Shown here one piece after another: positions 27,125-34,802 of a DNA stretch of 64,000 nt; position 1 is the first letter of the stretch, and each line of letters opens with the position of its first letter. The notes below the pieces were generated by a model. That model made no database searches and was not told where the DNA came from. It was given only the letters and a program-made list of their open reading frames with translations. The translations under genes were made by a program, and so were the position numbers. Source of the DNA: Novosphingobium sp. (GTDB lineage Bacteria > Pseudomonadota > Alphaproteobacteria > Sphingomonadales > Sphingomonadaceae); the NCBI RefSeq assembly GCF_024642085.1, contig NZ_JAHEBV010000008.1:41971-105970 (forward strand). Reading direction: 5' to 3'.

Positions 27125-27198
27125 TGGAGCGGGTGAAGGGAATCGAACCCTCGTATTCAGCTTGGGAAGCTGCTGCTCTGCCATTGAGCTACACCCGC
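27125..27198 (-). tRNA. tRNA-Gly, anticodon CCC
   Basis: Complete cloverleaf on the minus strand: acceptor GCGGGTG paired with CACCCGC, D-arm GCTC...GAGC, anticodon loop TTCCCAA (anticodon CCC, reads GGG), T-arm with GGTTCGATTCC, and an encoded CCA end at 27125-27127. The 3' half is a typical integration target, and an integrase remnant follows it. Confidence 0.95.
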
Positions 27199-27256
27199 TT
27201 GAGCGCGCGCGGCCCTTGCCACAGGGGCCTTTGTCCGGTCAACAGATTCGGGTTGT

Positions 27257-28030
27257 TCAGCCCTGCTGGTTGCGGCCGCGTTCCATGACTGCGCGGCGGC
27301 GTTCTTCTACAGCGGCACCTTCAACGCGGGCATTGCGCGCCGATGAAACCGCGTGTTCATGCGCCATTGCCGGACCGAAGGGCAGTGCATAGCCTTCGTC
27401 GATCAGTGTCTTGTAGGCCTGGACCATATTCGGATCGGCGCTGGCCATATCGTGTGCGAGCGCCTTGGCAGCCGGCAGCAGCTCGTCTGCCGCAACCACG
27501 CGATTGACCAGGCCCCAGGCGCAGGCGGTCTGCGCATCGAGAAAATTGCCGGTCAGCGACAGTTCCTTGGCCCGGCTGATCCCGATCATCCGGCTGAGTT
27601 TTTGCGACAGGCCCCAACCCGGCATTACCCCGACCCGGGCGTGGGTATCGGCAAAGCGGGCGTTCTCGCTGGCGATCAGCACATCGCAGGCCAGCGCCAC
27701 TTCGAACCCGCCGGTGATTGCCACCCCGTTGATCGCGCCGATTACGGGCTTGCGGCACTGTTCGATCGCCTTGACCGGATTGGCAGCGGCATCTTCAGCG
27801 TTGGCGGCGCCCAGCCCGTGGATGCCCAGTTCCTTGAGGTCGAGCCCGGCGGTGAAAGCGCGCGATCCCGCGCCGGTCAACACCACCGCGCGGATCGCGT
27901 CATCATGATCAAGGTCGGTCATCACCCTTGCCAACTGGGCGCGCAAATCGCGCGACAAGGCGTTCATCGCATCGGGCCGGTTCAGAGTGACAAGGGCCAC
28001 TGCGCCATCACGCTCAACAGTCACAAGCAT
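27257..28030 (-). CDS. Enoyl-CoA hydratase/isomerase family protein (crotonase)
   Basis: 257-aa crotonase-fold protein. Oxyanion-hole segments are AFTAGLDLKEL (about residues 58-68) and INGVAITGGFEVALACD (about 100-115), with a Glu in GGFEVAL at the first catalytic position. The second acidic position is not obvious in THARVGVMPGWG, so hydratase activity is not assured. An AAGGGG ribosome-binding site precedes the ATG. Twelve base pairs behind an SDR gene and in the same unit, suggesting beta-oxidation-like steps. Confidence 0.88.
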   Translation of the reverse strand: MLVTVERDGAVALVTLNRPDAMNALSRDLRAQLARVMTDLDHDDAIRAVVLTGAGSRAFTAGLDLKELGIHGLGAANAEDAAANPVKAIEQCRKPVIGAINGVAITGGFEVALACDVLIASENARFADTHARVGVMPGWGLSQKLSRMIGISRAKELSLTGNFLDAQTACAWGLVNRVVAADELLPAAKALAHDMASADPNMVQAYKTLIDEGYALPFGPAMAHEHAVSSARNARVEGAAVEERRRAVMERGRNQQG

Positions 28031-28042
28031 GGTTTAACCCCT

Positions 28043-28834
28043 TTAAAGCCGCGCCCGCGCGCTCTGCCCGTCATCAACCTTGATCGTAGCGCCGGTCACG
28101 CATTCGCTGGACGGGGCGACGAGATAGAGCAAGGTCGAATCGAGCTGTTCGGGCACCGGCACCCGCTTGCGCGGAAGCTGCTCGGCCGGATTGCCGCCCA
28201 TCCGTTCGAACATCCCATCGGTCATTTCGGTCACGAACATGCCCGGCGCAATGGCGTTCACGTTAATGCCATAGTGCGCCCATTCGACGCTGAGAGTTTC
28301 GGTCATCCGGGCTATTGCGGTCTTGGTCACCGCGTAAAGCGCCGCGCCGCCGCCGTCATAGCGGAAATGCGCGGTCGAACTGATGTTGACGATGCGGCCC
28401 GGCCTGCCTGCCGCGATCAGCCGCCGTGCAACCTCGCAGGCCAGGATCCACGGGCCGCGCAGGTTGACCGCCAGCACCTGGTCGATCAGCGCGGTGCTCA
28501 TCTTGTGGGCGCGCTGGGCATCGGGCATTCCGGCATTGTTGATCAGGATGTCGACCGTACCGAACGCCGCTTCACCCGCAGCGACAGCGGCGACCAGGCT
28601 GTCGGCATCGGCCGCGTCCATCTGCACTGCCAGAGCTTTGCCGCCCGCCGCCGCAATGTCTGCGGCCAGTGCATCCAGCCTGTCCTTGCGCCGCGCTGCC
28701 AGCACCACGGCCGCACCCTGACTGGCGAGCACCCGGGCAAAACGTGCGCCAAGGCCCGAAGATGCGCCAGTGACCAGAGCGACGCGGCCGCTCAGATCGG
28801 TTGACGCGTTGGGCAGCGGGTAATCACTATTCAT
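28043..28834 (-). CDS. Short-chain dehydrogenase/reductase, classical type
   Basis: 263-aa SDR with the cofactor motif TGASSGLG (residues 22-29), NNAG, the catalytic Ser in NISSTAHF and Tyr/Lys in YAVTK. Arg residues after the second strand (AARRKDR) favour NADP(H) or a mixed preference. It starts 36 bp from the palindrome at 28870-28887, which is shared with the divergent acyl-CoA dehydrogenase. It likely oxidises or reduces a hydroxyacyl-CoA or alcohol intermediate; substrate unknown. Confidence 0.88.
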   Translation of the reverse strand: MNSDYPLPNASTDLSGRVALVTGASSGLGARFARVLASQGAAVVLAARRKDRLDALAADIAAAGGKALAVQMDAADADSLVAAVAAGEAAFGTVDILINNAGMPDAQRAHKMSTALIDQVLAVNLRGPWILACEVARRLIAAGRPGRIVNISSTAHFRYDGGGAALYAVTKTAIARMTETLSVEWAHYGINVNAIAPGMFVTEMTDGMFERMGGNPAEQLPRKRVPVPEQLDSTLLYLVAPSSECVTGATIKVDDGQSARARL

Positions 28835-28869
28835 GGTGGCGTTCCTCGTCCCGGTGTGCTTGGCACGGT

Positions 28870-28887
28870 TTCAACCGCGCGGTTAAA
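28870..28887. promoter_or_regulatory. Shared catabolic operator, site A
   Basis: TTCAACCGCGCGGTTAAA, 8 of 9 base pairs symmetric, with a perfect 12-bp core. It sits between the divergent SDR (start 36 bp away) and acyl-CoA dehydrogenase (start 48 bp away). Near-identical sites lie before the genes starting at 33469 and 62007. TetR-type repressors bind sites of this form; the cognate protein is not in the window. Confidence 0.65.
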
Positions 28888-28934
28888 TTGCTTGATGGAG
28901 GGCAATGCCGGGCTTGGCAAGGAGTGGATGGGCG

Positions 28935-30113
28935 ATGACAAGCACACGGGCATTTGAGATCGCAGGCCGGGTGGAACGCTTTGTCCGCGATGTCGTGGTC
29001 CCCTATGAACACGACCCGCGCCGCGATCACCACGGCGCCCCGCTGGACGAACTGGTCCATGAAATGCGCGGCCATGCCCGCACGGAAGGGGTGCTGACCC
29101 CGCACATCCTGAAGGGCGGCGATCACCTGACCCAGCGCGAAACCGCGACCGTGCTGATCGCCAGCGGTCTGTCACCGCTGGGGCCACTGGCCTGCAACAC
29201 GATGGCCCCTGACGAAGGCAATATGTACCTGCTGGGCAAGGTGGGCAGTCCGGCGCTGAAGGAACGGTTCCTGGAACCGCTGGTTGCGGGCCGCGCGCGG
29301 TCGGCCTTCATGATGACCGAGCCGGCTGACGAGGGCGGGGCCGGGTCCGATCCCTCGATGATGCAGACCACCTGCCGGATGGACGGCAACCACTGGGTTA
29401 TCAACGGCCGCAAGACCTTCATAACCGGGGCGCAAGGGGCCAGTGTGGGGATCATCATGGCCAAGGCTGGGGATGTCGCCTCGGGCGGGGGCGCCTGCCT
29501 GTTTCTGGTCGATCTGCCCGATCCGGCAATCCGGATCGACGATGTGCCCAATACCATCGACAGTTCGATGCCGGGCGGCCATGCGACAATCACCATCGAC
29601 AATCTGCGCGTGCCGGCAGACCAGATGCTGGGCGATGCCGGCGAAGGTTTCAAATATGCGCAGATCCGGCTCAGCCCAGCCCGTCTGTCGCACTGCATGC
29701 GCTGGCTGGGGGCGTGCATCCGCGCCAACGAGATCGCGTCAGACTATGCCAATCGCCGCCATGCCTTTGGCAAACCGCTGATCGATCACGAAGGCGTGGG
29801 CTTCATGCTGGCCGAGAACCTGATCGACATCAAACAGGCCGAACTGATGATCGACTGGTGCGCCGGCGTGCTCGACACCGGATCGCTGGGCACGGCGGAA
29901 AGCTCGATGGCCAAGGTCGCAGTATCCGAAGCCTTGATGCGCATCGCCGATCGCTGTGTTCAGGTGATGGGCGGCACCGGCGTGACCGACAAGACCATCG
30001 TCGAACAGGTGTTCCGCGAAGTGCGCGCTTTCCGCATCTATGACGGCCCGACCGAGGTCCACAAGTGGAGCCTGGCCAAGAAGATCAAGCGCGACTGGAA
30101 GGCGGCGCAGTAA
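28935..30113 (+). CDS. Acyl-CoA dehydrogenase
   Basis: 392-aa FAD enzyme introducing an alpha,beta double bond into an acyl-CoA. Visible motifs are MMTEPADEGGAGSDP (about residues 126-140), VMGGTGVTDKTIVEQVFREV and the C-terminal YDGPTEVHKWSLAKKI. The start chosen follows AAGGAG at about 10 nt; an ATG ten codons upstream is in frame but poorly placed. Divergent from the SDR-crotonase pair and convergent with the isomerase-like gene. Exact chain or ring specificity cannot be told. Confidence 0.9.
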   Translation: MTSTRAFEIAGRVERFVRDVVVPYEHDPRRDHHGAPLDELVHEMRGHARTEGVLTPHILKGGDHLTQRETATVLIASGLSPLGPLACNTMAPDEGNMYLLGKVGSPALKERFLEPLVAGRARSAFMMTEPADEGGAGSDPSMMQTTCRMDGNHWVINGRKTFITGAQGASVGIIMAKAGDVASGGGACLFLVDLPDPAIRIDDVPNTIDSSMPGGHATITIDNLRVPADQMLGDAGEGFKYAQIRLSPARLSHCMRWLGACIRANEIASDYANRRHAFGKPLIDHEGVGFMLAENLIDIKQAELMIDWCAGVLDTGSLGTAESSMAKVAVSEALMRIADRCVQVMGGTGVTDKTIVEQVFREVRAFRIYDGPTEVHKWSLAKKIKRDWKAAQ

Positions 30114-30128
30114 CGCACTGCGCGCCGT

Positions 30129-30731
30129 TCAGCCGCCAGCCGCTTCAACCACATCGCGCAGGCGGTCCTTGCCGAACCACATCTGGTCGCCCAGAAAAAA
30201 GGTCGGCACCCCGAAGGCGCCGCGGTCCACCGCGCGGGCTGTGCTGTCCGCCAACCCGGCCTTGATCCCGGGATCGGCCGCCCCTGCCGCCAGCGCGTGG
30301 GCATCAAGCCCCGCTGCGGCAACGGCACCGGCCCAGACTTCGGGATCGTCCAGCTTCAGCCCGTCCTGCCACAGTGCAGTGTACATTGCATCGCGGTAGG
30401 CCGGGCCGCAGCCCATCTGGTCTGCCGCCACGGCCCCGCGCATCGCCAGCAGGGTGTTGACCGGAAAGTGCGGGTTGAAGGCAAATCCGGTAATGGCGTG
30501 ACGGGCCATGAAGCGGTCCATTTCCAGCCTGTCATAAGCAACTTTGGCGGCAACGTGGCCATAGGTCATCATCGGCGGGCTGTTGCCGGTCGCTTTGAAA
30601 AGCCCGCCCAGCAGCACCGGGACATAGCGAAAGCGGACCTTGCCCTGCGCCTCGATCGCAGGCAGCGCGCGGTGGACGAACCACGAATTGGGTCCGCCGA
30701 AATCATAGATGAACTCAATCTCGGTCGGCAT
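30129..30731 (-). CDS. DsbA-family / 2-hydroxychromene-2-carboxylate isomerase-like protein
   Basis: 200-aa thioredoxin-fold protein of the kappa-GST/HCCA isomerase group. The N-terminal FIYDFGGPNSWF has serine at the position of the HCCA-isomerase catalytic Ser, and no CxxC is present. GVPTFFLGDQMWFGKDRL near the C terminus is a family hallmark. The ATG at 30731 shares a base with the SDR stop (TGATG) and is 8 nt after GGGGAGA; the ATG at 30737 is an alternative. Last gene of the BVMO-thioesterase-SDR unit. A glutathione-dependent isomerisation is plausible. Confidence 0.8.
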   Translation of the reverse strand: MPTEIEFIYDFGGPNSWFVHRALPAIEAQGKVRFRYVPVLLGGLFKATGNSPPMMTYGHVAAKVAYDRLEMDRFMARHAITGFAFNPHFPVNTLLAMRGAVAADQMGCGPAYRDAMYTALWQDGLKLDDPEVWAGAVAAAGLDAHALAAGAADPGIKAGLADSTARAVDRGAFGVPTFFLGDQMWFGKDRLRDVVEAAGG

Positions 30732-31453
30732 CACCATGTCTCCCCGTATGGGCGGATTTCCTGTTCGAATGTCCAGGCGGCGCGTGGCTGGCTAAACAGC
30801 GCCCAATAGGCGCCCGCAACCGCTTCGGGCGGCATCAGCAGATCGGGCTGCGCGGCCAGTGCCGCTGCCCCGATGCGTTCTTCCACCCGCGCGCGGACCC
30901 AGGCTGTATCAACGCCTGCATCGATCACCAGATGGGCCACGTGGATACCCTGCGGCCACAGCTCGCGCGCAGAAGATTGCGCCATCGCGCGCAGCCCCGC
31001 CTTGGCTGCGGCAAAGGCAGCATAACCCGGGTTGCCGCGCAGGCCTGCAGTGGCGCCGGTGACGAAGATCTTGCCCTGCCCGCGCGGCAGCATCAACCGC
31101 GCCGCCTCGCGCACAGAAACAAATCCCGCGAAGCAGGCCATTTCCCAGACCTTGCGAAACACCCTGTCGGTGGTTTCGGTCAGCGGGAACTGGACATTCG
31201 CGCCGACGTTGAAAACAACGCAGGCCAGCGGGGCGATTGCCTCAGCCTCGGCCAGAAACGCGGTGACATCGTCGGGCTCTCGCGCATCAAGGCTGCGCCC
31301 GGTAATTGGGCCGCCCAGCAGGGGCGTCAGCTTGTCACCATTGCGGCGTCCGGCGTGAACGGCAAAGCCTTCGGCGGCAAACTTGCGGACAATGGCCGCG
31401 CCGATGTGATCGCCCGCGCCGATCACCGCGACCGAGGCCGTGGGTGCGGTCAT
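30731..31453 (-). CDS. Atypical short-chain dehydrogenase lacking the catalytic tyrosine
   Basis: 240-aa Rossmann-fold SDR. The glycine motif is IGAGDHIGAA instead of TGxxxGxG, and the usual YxxxK reads FAAAK (in GYAAFAAAKAGLRAM), so the catalytic Tyr position is Phe. The start is the ATG whose ATGA overlaps the thioesterase stop; the upstream extension is not SDR-like. It may be a binding or scaffold protein, or use the nearby Tyr three residues earlier. In the same operon as BVMO and thioesterase. Confidence 0.8.
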   Translation of the reverse strand: MTAPTASVAVIGAGDHIGAAIVRKFAAEGFAVHAGRRNGDKLTPLLGGPITGRSLDAREPDDVTAFLAEAEAIAPLACVVFNVGANVQFPLTETTDRVFRKVWEMACFAGFVSVREAARLMLPRGQGKIFVTGATAGLRGNPGYAAFAAAKAGLRAMAQSSARELWPQGIHVAHLVIDAGVDTAWVRARVEERIGAAALAAQPDLLMPPEAVAGAYWALFSQPRAAWTFEQEIRPYGETW

Positions 31454-31896
31454 TTGCGCTCCATCGGGATCACGGCCACGGTCAGCCGGGAAATGCAGAT
31501 CAGCTTGTCCGCGGCATCGGTAATCCGGATCGACCACACCTGGGTCGTGCGGCCCAGCGATTCCGGACGGGCCGTCGCCGTCACATAGCCGTCATAAGCC
31601 GGACGGATGTGGTTGGCGTTGATTTCCATGCCCACCGCGACAAACTTTTCGCGGTCGATGCAGAACGAGGCGGCGACCGAACCGATCGTTTCGGCCAGCG
31701 CGACCGAAGCCCCGCCGTGCAGGCGCCCGAACGGCTGATGCGTGCGGTGATCGACCGGCATTCGCCCGCGAATCCAGTCATCGCCGCAATCGACGAACTC
31801 GATCCCCAGCAGGCCAGGCATGGCGTTTTCGCCCAGCGCGGTCATCGGTGCGAGGGGCGGGCGCTGGCCGCCCCACCAGATCATTGCGTTGCTCAT
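31450..31896 (-). CDS. PaaI-type hotdog thioesterase
   Basis: 148-aa hotdog-fold protein. The segment PFGRLHGGASVALAETIGSVAA (residues about 55-76) holds the conserved HGG and the Glu that act on acyl-CoA thioesters in PaaI enzymes. It would free CoA from a stalled intermediate. It starts 43 bp after the BVMO stop and overlaps the SDR gene by 4 bp. Confidence 0.88.
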   Translation of the reverse strand: MSNAMIWWGGQRPPLAPMTALGENAMPGLLGIEFVDCGDDWIRGRMPVDHRTHQPFGRLHGGASVALAETIGSVAASFCIDREKFVAVGMEINANHIRPAYDGYVTATARPESLGRTTQVWSIRITDAADKLICISRLTVAVIPMERK

Positions 31897-31939
31897 CGAA
31901 ACCAGACTTGCAAGCGGGTGCCCGGCTGTAAAGCGCCGA

Positions 31940-33469
31940 TCACGCCGGTTCGGCCACCTTTTTGCGTGCGTTCACCCCGTCATAGAAGAACTCGCTGCTA
32001 TCAAGGTCGATCAGCGGCAACTCTTCGCGTTCTTTCCAGTAGTGCTGGTTGTGGCGCCATTCGGGCTTGTCGCCGCGGCGCGGCATTTTGTGCAAATCGC
32101 GCATCAGGTAACCGGGATTGAAATTGTCCTCCTCGATCCACGGCAGGATCGCCATGTCGGCATCTTCCGGGCGCAGCTTAACGTCGACCCGCTTTGCACC
32201 AAGCGCATCCATGTGGTTGAGCAGGCGGCACACGAAATCACCCATCAGATCGACCCGCAGTGTCCAGCTGGCGCGGAAATAGCCCATTACCCAGGCCAGG
32301 TTGGGCACATCGGTAAACAGCATCCCGCGATAGTTGATCGTCTCTGCCCAGTCGACCGGGCGGCCGTCTACTGCAAAAGGAATTCCGCCCAGCACCAGCA
32401 ATTTAAAGCCAGTCGCGGCGATGACAATGTCGGCTTCGATTGTTTGGCCCGACTTGGTCAGCACGCCGGTTGGGGTGAAGCGGTCTACTTCGTCCGTCAC
32501 GATGCTGGCCTGCCCGTCGCGGATCGCCTGATACAGGTCGCCTTCGGGAATGAACGCCGCGCGTTCCTGCCAGGGATTGTAATCGGGTGTGATATGCGGC
32601 GCGGTTTTGGCATAGGCTTCGCCCAGCAGCTCTTCGGCGGCGGCCAGAAGTTCGGCCTTGACCGCTTCGGGTTCGGATTTGCAGCGCTGCATCAGGCCTT
32701 CGAACTCGTGGTTGATCTTGGCGCGGACGACGCGGTGGATGGTCTCTTCCTCGATCCCGCTTTCGCGCAAGGCGTCAGCCAGTTCGTTTTCGTTGGGGTT
32801 GGGTATGTACCAGATCGGGCGGCGTTGCAGCTGGGTCACCTGGGCACCGGCCCGGGCCAGTGCCGGCACCACGGTGGCCGACGTCGCGCCCGAACCGATC
32901 ACCAGCACTCGCTTGCCGCTGACCTCGATCGCCGGATCCCACTGCATCGCATGGACGATCGTGCCCTTGTATTCGGCCATTCCCGGCCATTCGGGCATGT
33001 TTGGGCGTTCGTGATCGTAATAGCCCTGACACATCCACAGAAAGTTGGCGGTAAAGGTGACGCTGGCCCCATCGGATTTGCGCGTAGCTGCCAGCGTCCA
33101 CAGGTTGGTCTTGCTGTCCCAGTCGGCGCGGGTGATCTTGTGGCCATAATGGATGTGCGGGCCGATCCCGTTCTCCTCGATCACTTCACCCATGTAGCGC
33201 AGGATCTTGTCTGATGTCGCGATCGGCGCATCGATCCACGGCTTGAAGCGGTAGCCAAAGGTGTAAAGGTCGGAATCGGATCGCACGCCCGGGTACTTGT
33301 GGGTTTCCCAGGTACCGCCGAAAGTGTCCTTCATTTCAAGGATCGCATAAGTCTTGCCCGGACATTGCTCTTGCAGGTGATAGGCCGATCCGATCCCCGA
33401 AATCCCCGCACCCACGATCAGGACATCGACGTGGGACACTTCCGAAATGGCACGTGCGGTGGCGCTCAT
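31940..33469 (-). CDS. Baeyer-Villiger-type flavin monooxygenase
   Basis: 509-aa class B flavoprotein monooxygenase. It has two dinucleotide motifs, VGAGISGIGSAY (about residues 18-29) and IGSGATSATVVP, and between them YKGTIVHAMQWD, which fits the type I BVMO fingerprint FxGxxxHxxxWD except for Tyr in place of Phe. It should insert oxygen next to a carbonyl, giving an ester or lactone, with NADPH and FAD. An AGGAGAG ribosome-binding site is 7 nt before the ATG, and the shared operator (site B) is 23 bp further upstream. First gene of a four-gene unit. Confidence 0.9.
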   Translation of the reverse strand: MSATARAISEVSHVDVLIVGAGISGIGSAYHLQEQCPGKTYAILEMKDTFGGTWETHKYPGVRSDSDLYTFGYRFKPWIDAPIATSDKILRYMGEVIEENGIGPHIHYGHKITRADWDSKTNLWTLAATRKSDGASVTFTANFLWMCQGYYDHERPNMPEWPGMAEYKGTIVHAMQWDPAIEVSGKRVLVIGSGATSATVVPALARAGAQVTQLQRRPIWYIPNPNENELADALRESGIEEETIHRVVRAKINHEFEGLMQRCKSEPEAVKAELLAAAEELLGEAYAKTAPHITPDYNPWQERAAFIPEGDLYQAIRDGQASIVTDEVDRFTPTGVLTKSGQTIEADIVIAATGFKLLVLGGIPFAVDGRPVDWAETINYRGMLFTDVPNLAWVMGYFRASWTLRVDLMGDFVCRLLNHMDALGAKRVDVKLRPEDADMAILPWIEEDNFNPGYLMRDLHKMPRRGDKPEWRHNQHYWKEREELPLIDLDSSEFFYDGVNARKKVAEPA

Positions 33470-33491
33470 CGGCGACTCTCCTCTCCAGGCA

Positions 33492-33507
33492 TTAACTGCA
33501 CGATTAA
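33492..33507. promoter_or_regulatory. Shared catabolic operator, site B
   Basis: TTAACTGCACGATTAA, flanks TTAA/TTAA intact with a degenerate centre, 23 bp upstream of the BVMO ATG. It matches site A in 12 of 18 aligned positions. The weakest of the three copies. Confidence 0.5.
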
Positions 33508-33597
33508 GAACCTGTTTGCGCCGCTTGCCAAGCAGGTAATTTTCGCACGGAAGGCAGTTTCGCAGTCGCGCCGGTTATTCGCGTTGCAGCCTGTCCG

Positions 33598-34185
33598 CTA
33601 AACCCCGGCCTGCCATTGGCGCACCGCTTCCAGCGGCCAGACCAGCATCAGCACGTTGAGCGTCAGGTTGTCGCGGATAAAGTACAGCGTGAACAGTTCA
33701 AGGAACACGCCCAGCACCACGCTGGCCCAGACCGGCAGCTTGCTCGCCGCCCAGAAACCCAGCGCCATAAAGCCGATGTCGGACAGCGAATTGACCACGC
33801 TGTCGCCTTCATAGCCAAAGCTGACTGTCACGGCGCGGTAACGGTCGATGATCAGGGGCGAGTTTTCCAGCAGTTCCCAGAACGATTCAAAAGCGACTGC
33901 AATCGGCAATGCCCAGCTGGCGGGTTTGCCCCCAAACAGTTTCCAGCGCCGCCACAGCAGGTGCGCAAAGAAATAGAACAGCAGCCCGTGGATCAGGTGG
34001 CTGGCGCTGTACCAGTCCATGATGTGCTGGCTGTTTTCCGCCGACTGGACTGTGCCCCACCACAACTTGACCGTGCCGCAGGTGCAGATCGGCGTGCGGC
34101 CCATGACCAGCAGGATCGCCCCTGCGACCAGCGCGATTGCCAGCGCGGCAAGCGCGCCGCGGCGATTGGGTAGCAGGCTGGTCAT
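33598..34185 (-). CDS. DUF2585 (UPF0314) membrane protein
   Basis: 195-aa inner-membrane protein with about five hydrophobic segments and the conserved stretch NSQHIMDWYSASHLIHGLLFY followed by FESFWELLENSP, which marks DUF2585. Function unknown. The start is the ATG overlapping the upstream acetyltransferase stop (ATGA); the longer frame reads through that gene. It forms a two-gene unit with it. Confidence 0.82.
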   Translation of the reverse strand: MTSLLPNRRGALAALAIALVAGAILLVMGRTPICTCGTVKLWWGTVQSAENSQHIMDWYSASHLIHGLLFYFFAHLLWRRWKLFGGKPASWALPIAVAFESFWELLENSPLIIDRYRAVTVSFGYEGDSVVNSLSDIGFMALGFWAASKLPVWASVVLGVFLELFTLYFIRDNLTLNVLMLVWPLEAVRQWQAGV

Positions 34186-34712
34186 TGCGGTTCCTCCGGC
34201 GGCGGGGTCAGGGCGCCCTCGCCCAGCGCCGCCTGCATATAAACGGTGTCCAGCCAATGGCCATGCTTGCGCCCGATCGCCTGCATGCGCCCGGCGTGGA
34301 CAAAGCCGCAAGCCGCGTGCAGCGCCACCGACCCCGGCTCGGCCCCGCCGATCACCGCGAACATCTGGCGAAAGCCCTGGTGCATCGCTGCCTGCATCAG
34401 GGCGATCAGCAGGGCTTTGCCGGTCCCTTCACCGCGCCGGTCATGGCGGATGTAGATCGAGTTTTCGCAGGCATAACGATAGGCCGTCCGGTCGCGAAAC
34501 TGGCTGGCGTAGGCATAACCCAGCAACAGCCCCGAAGCGTCGCGGGCAACCAGCCAGGGCCAGCCCGCGTCGATCACCTTGGCCATCCGGCTGCTCATTT
34601 CGGCAATACCGGGCGGACGGGTTTCATAGCTGGCCGTGCCGTGGATCACATGGTGGGCGTAAACCGCCGCAATTTCAGCAGCATCGTCCAGGATGGCCGG
34701 CGTTATCAGCAT
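34182..34712 (-). CDS. GNAT acetyltransferase (phosphinothricin-acetyltransferase-like)
   Basis: 176-aa GNAT protein. The N terminus (ITPAILDDAAEIAAVYAHHV), the TASYETRPP segment and the acetyl-CoA loop RRGEGTGKALL (about residues 95-105) match the Pat/Bar-like branch that acetylates small amines such as phosphinothricin or methionine derivatives. The start is the ATG where homology begins. Divergent from the CrtI-like gene by 90 bp. Confidence 0.82.
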   Translation of the reverse strand: MLITPAILDDAAEIAAVYAHHVIHGTASYETRPPGIAEMSSRMAKVIDAGWPWLVARDASGLLLGYAYASQFRDRTAYRYACENSIYIRHDRRGEGTGKALLIALMQAAMHQGFRQMFAVIGGAEPGSVALHAACGFVHAGRMQAIGRKHGHWLDTVYMQAALGEGALTPPPEEPQ

Positions 34713-34802
34713 CGCTGCGCATCTTGCCGCTTTCGCGCCGCGGTGCAAGGCCCGCCAACGGCGCCGTTGCATCGCCCCTTGGGGTGGTTACAACCTTGCA
34801 TC

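Noticed and set aside
31820..33214. Plus-strand frame of over 450 codons opposite the BVMO
   Set aside because: The minus-strand BVMO has all expected motifs; the plus frame has none.
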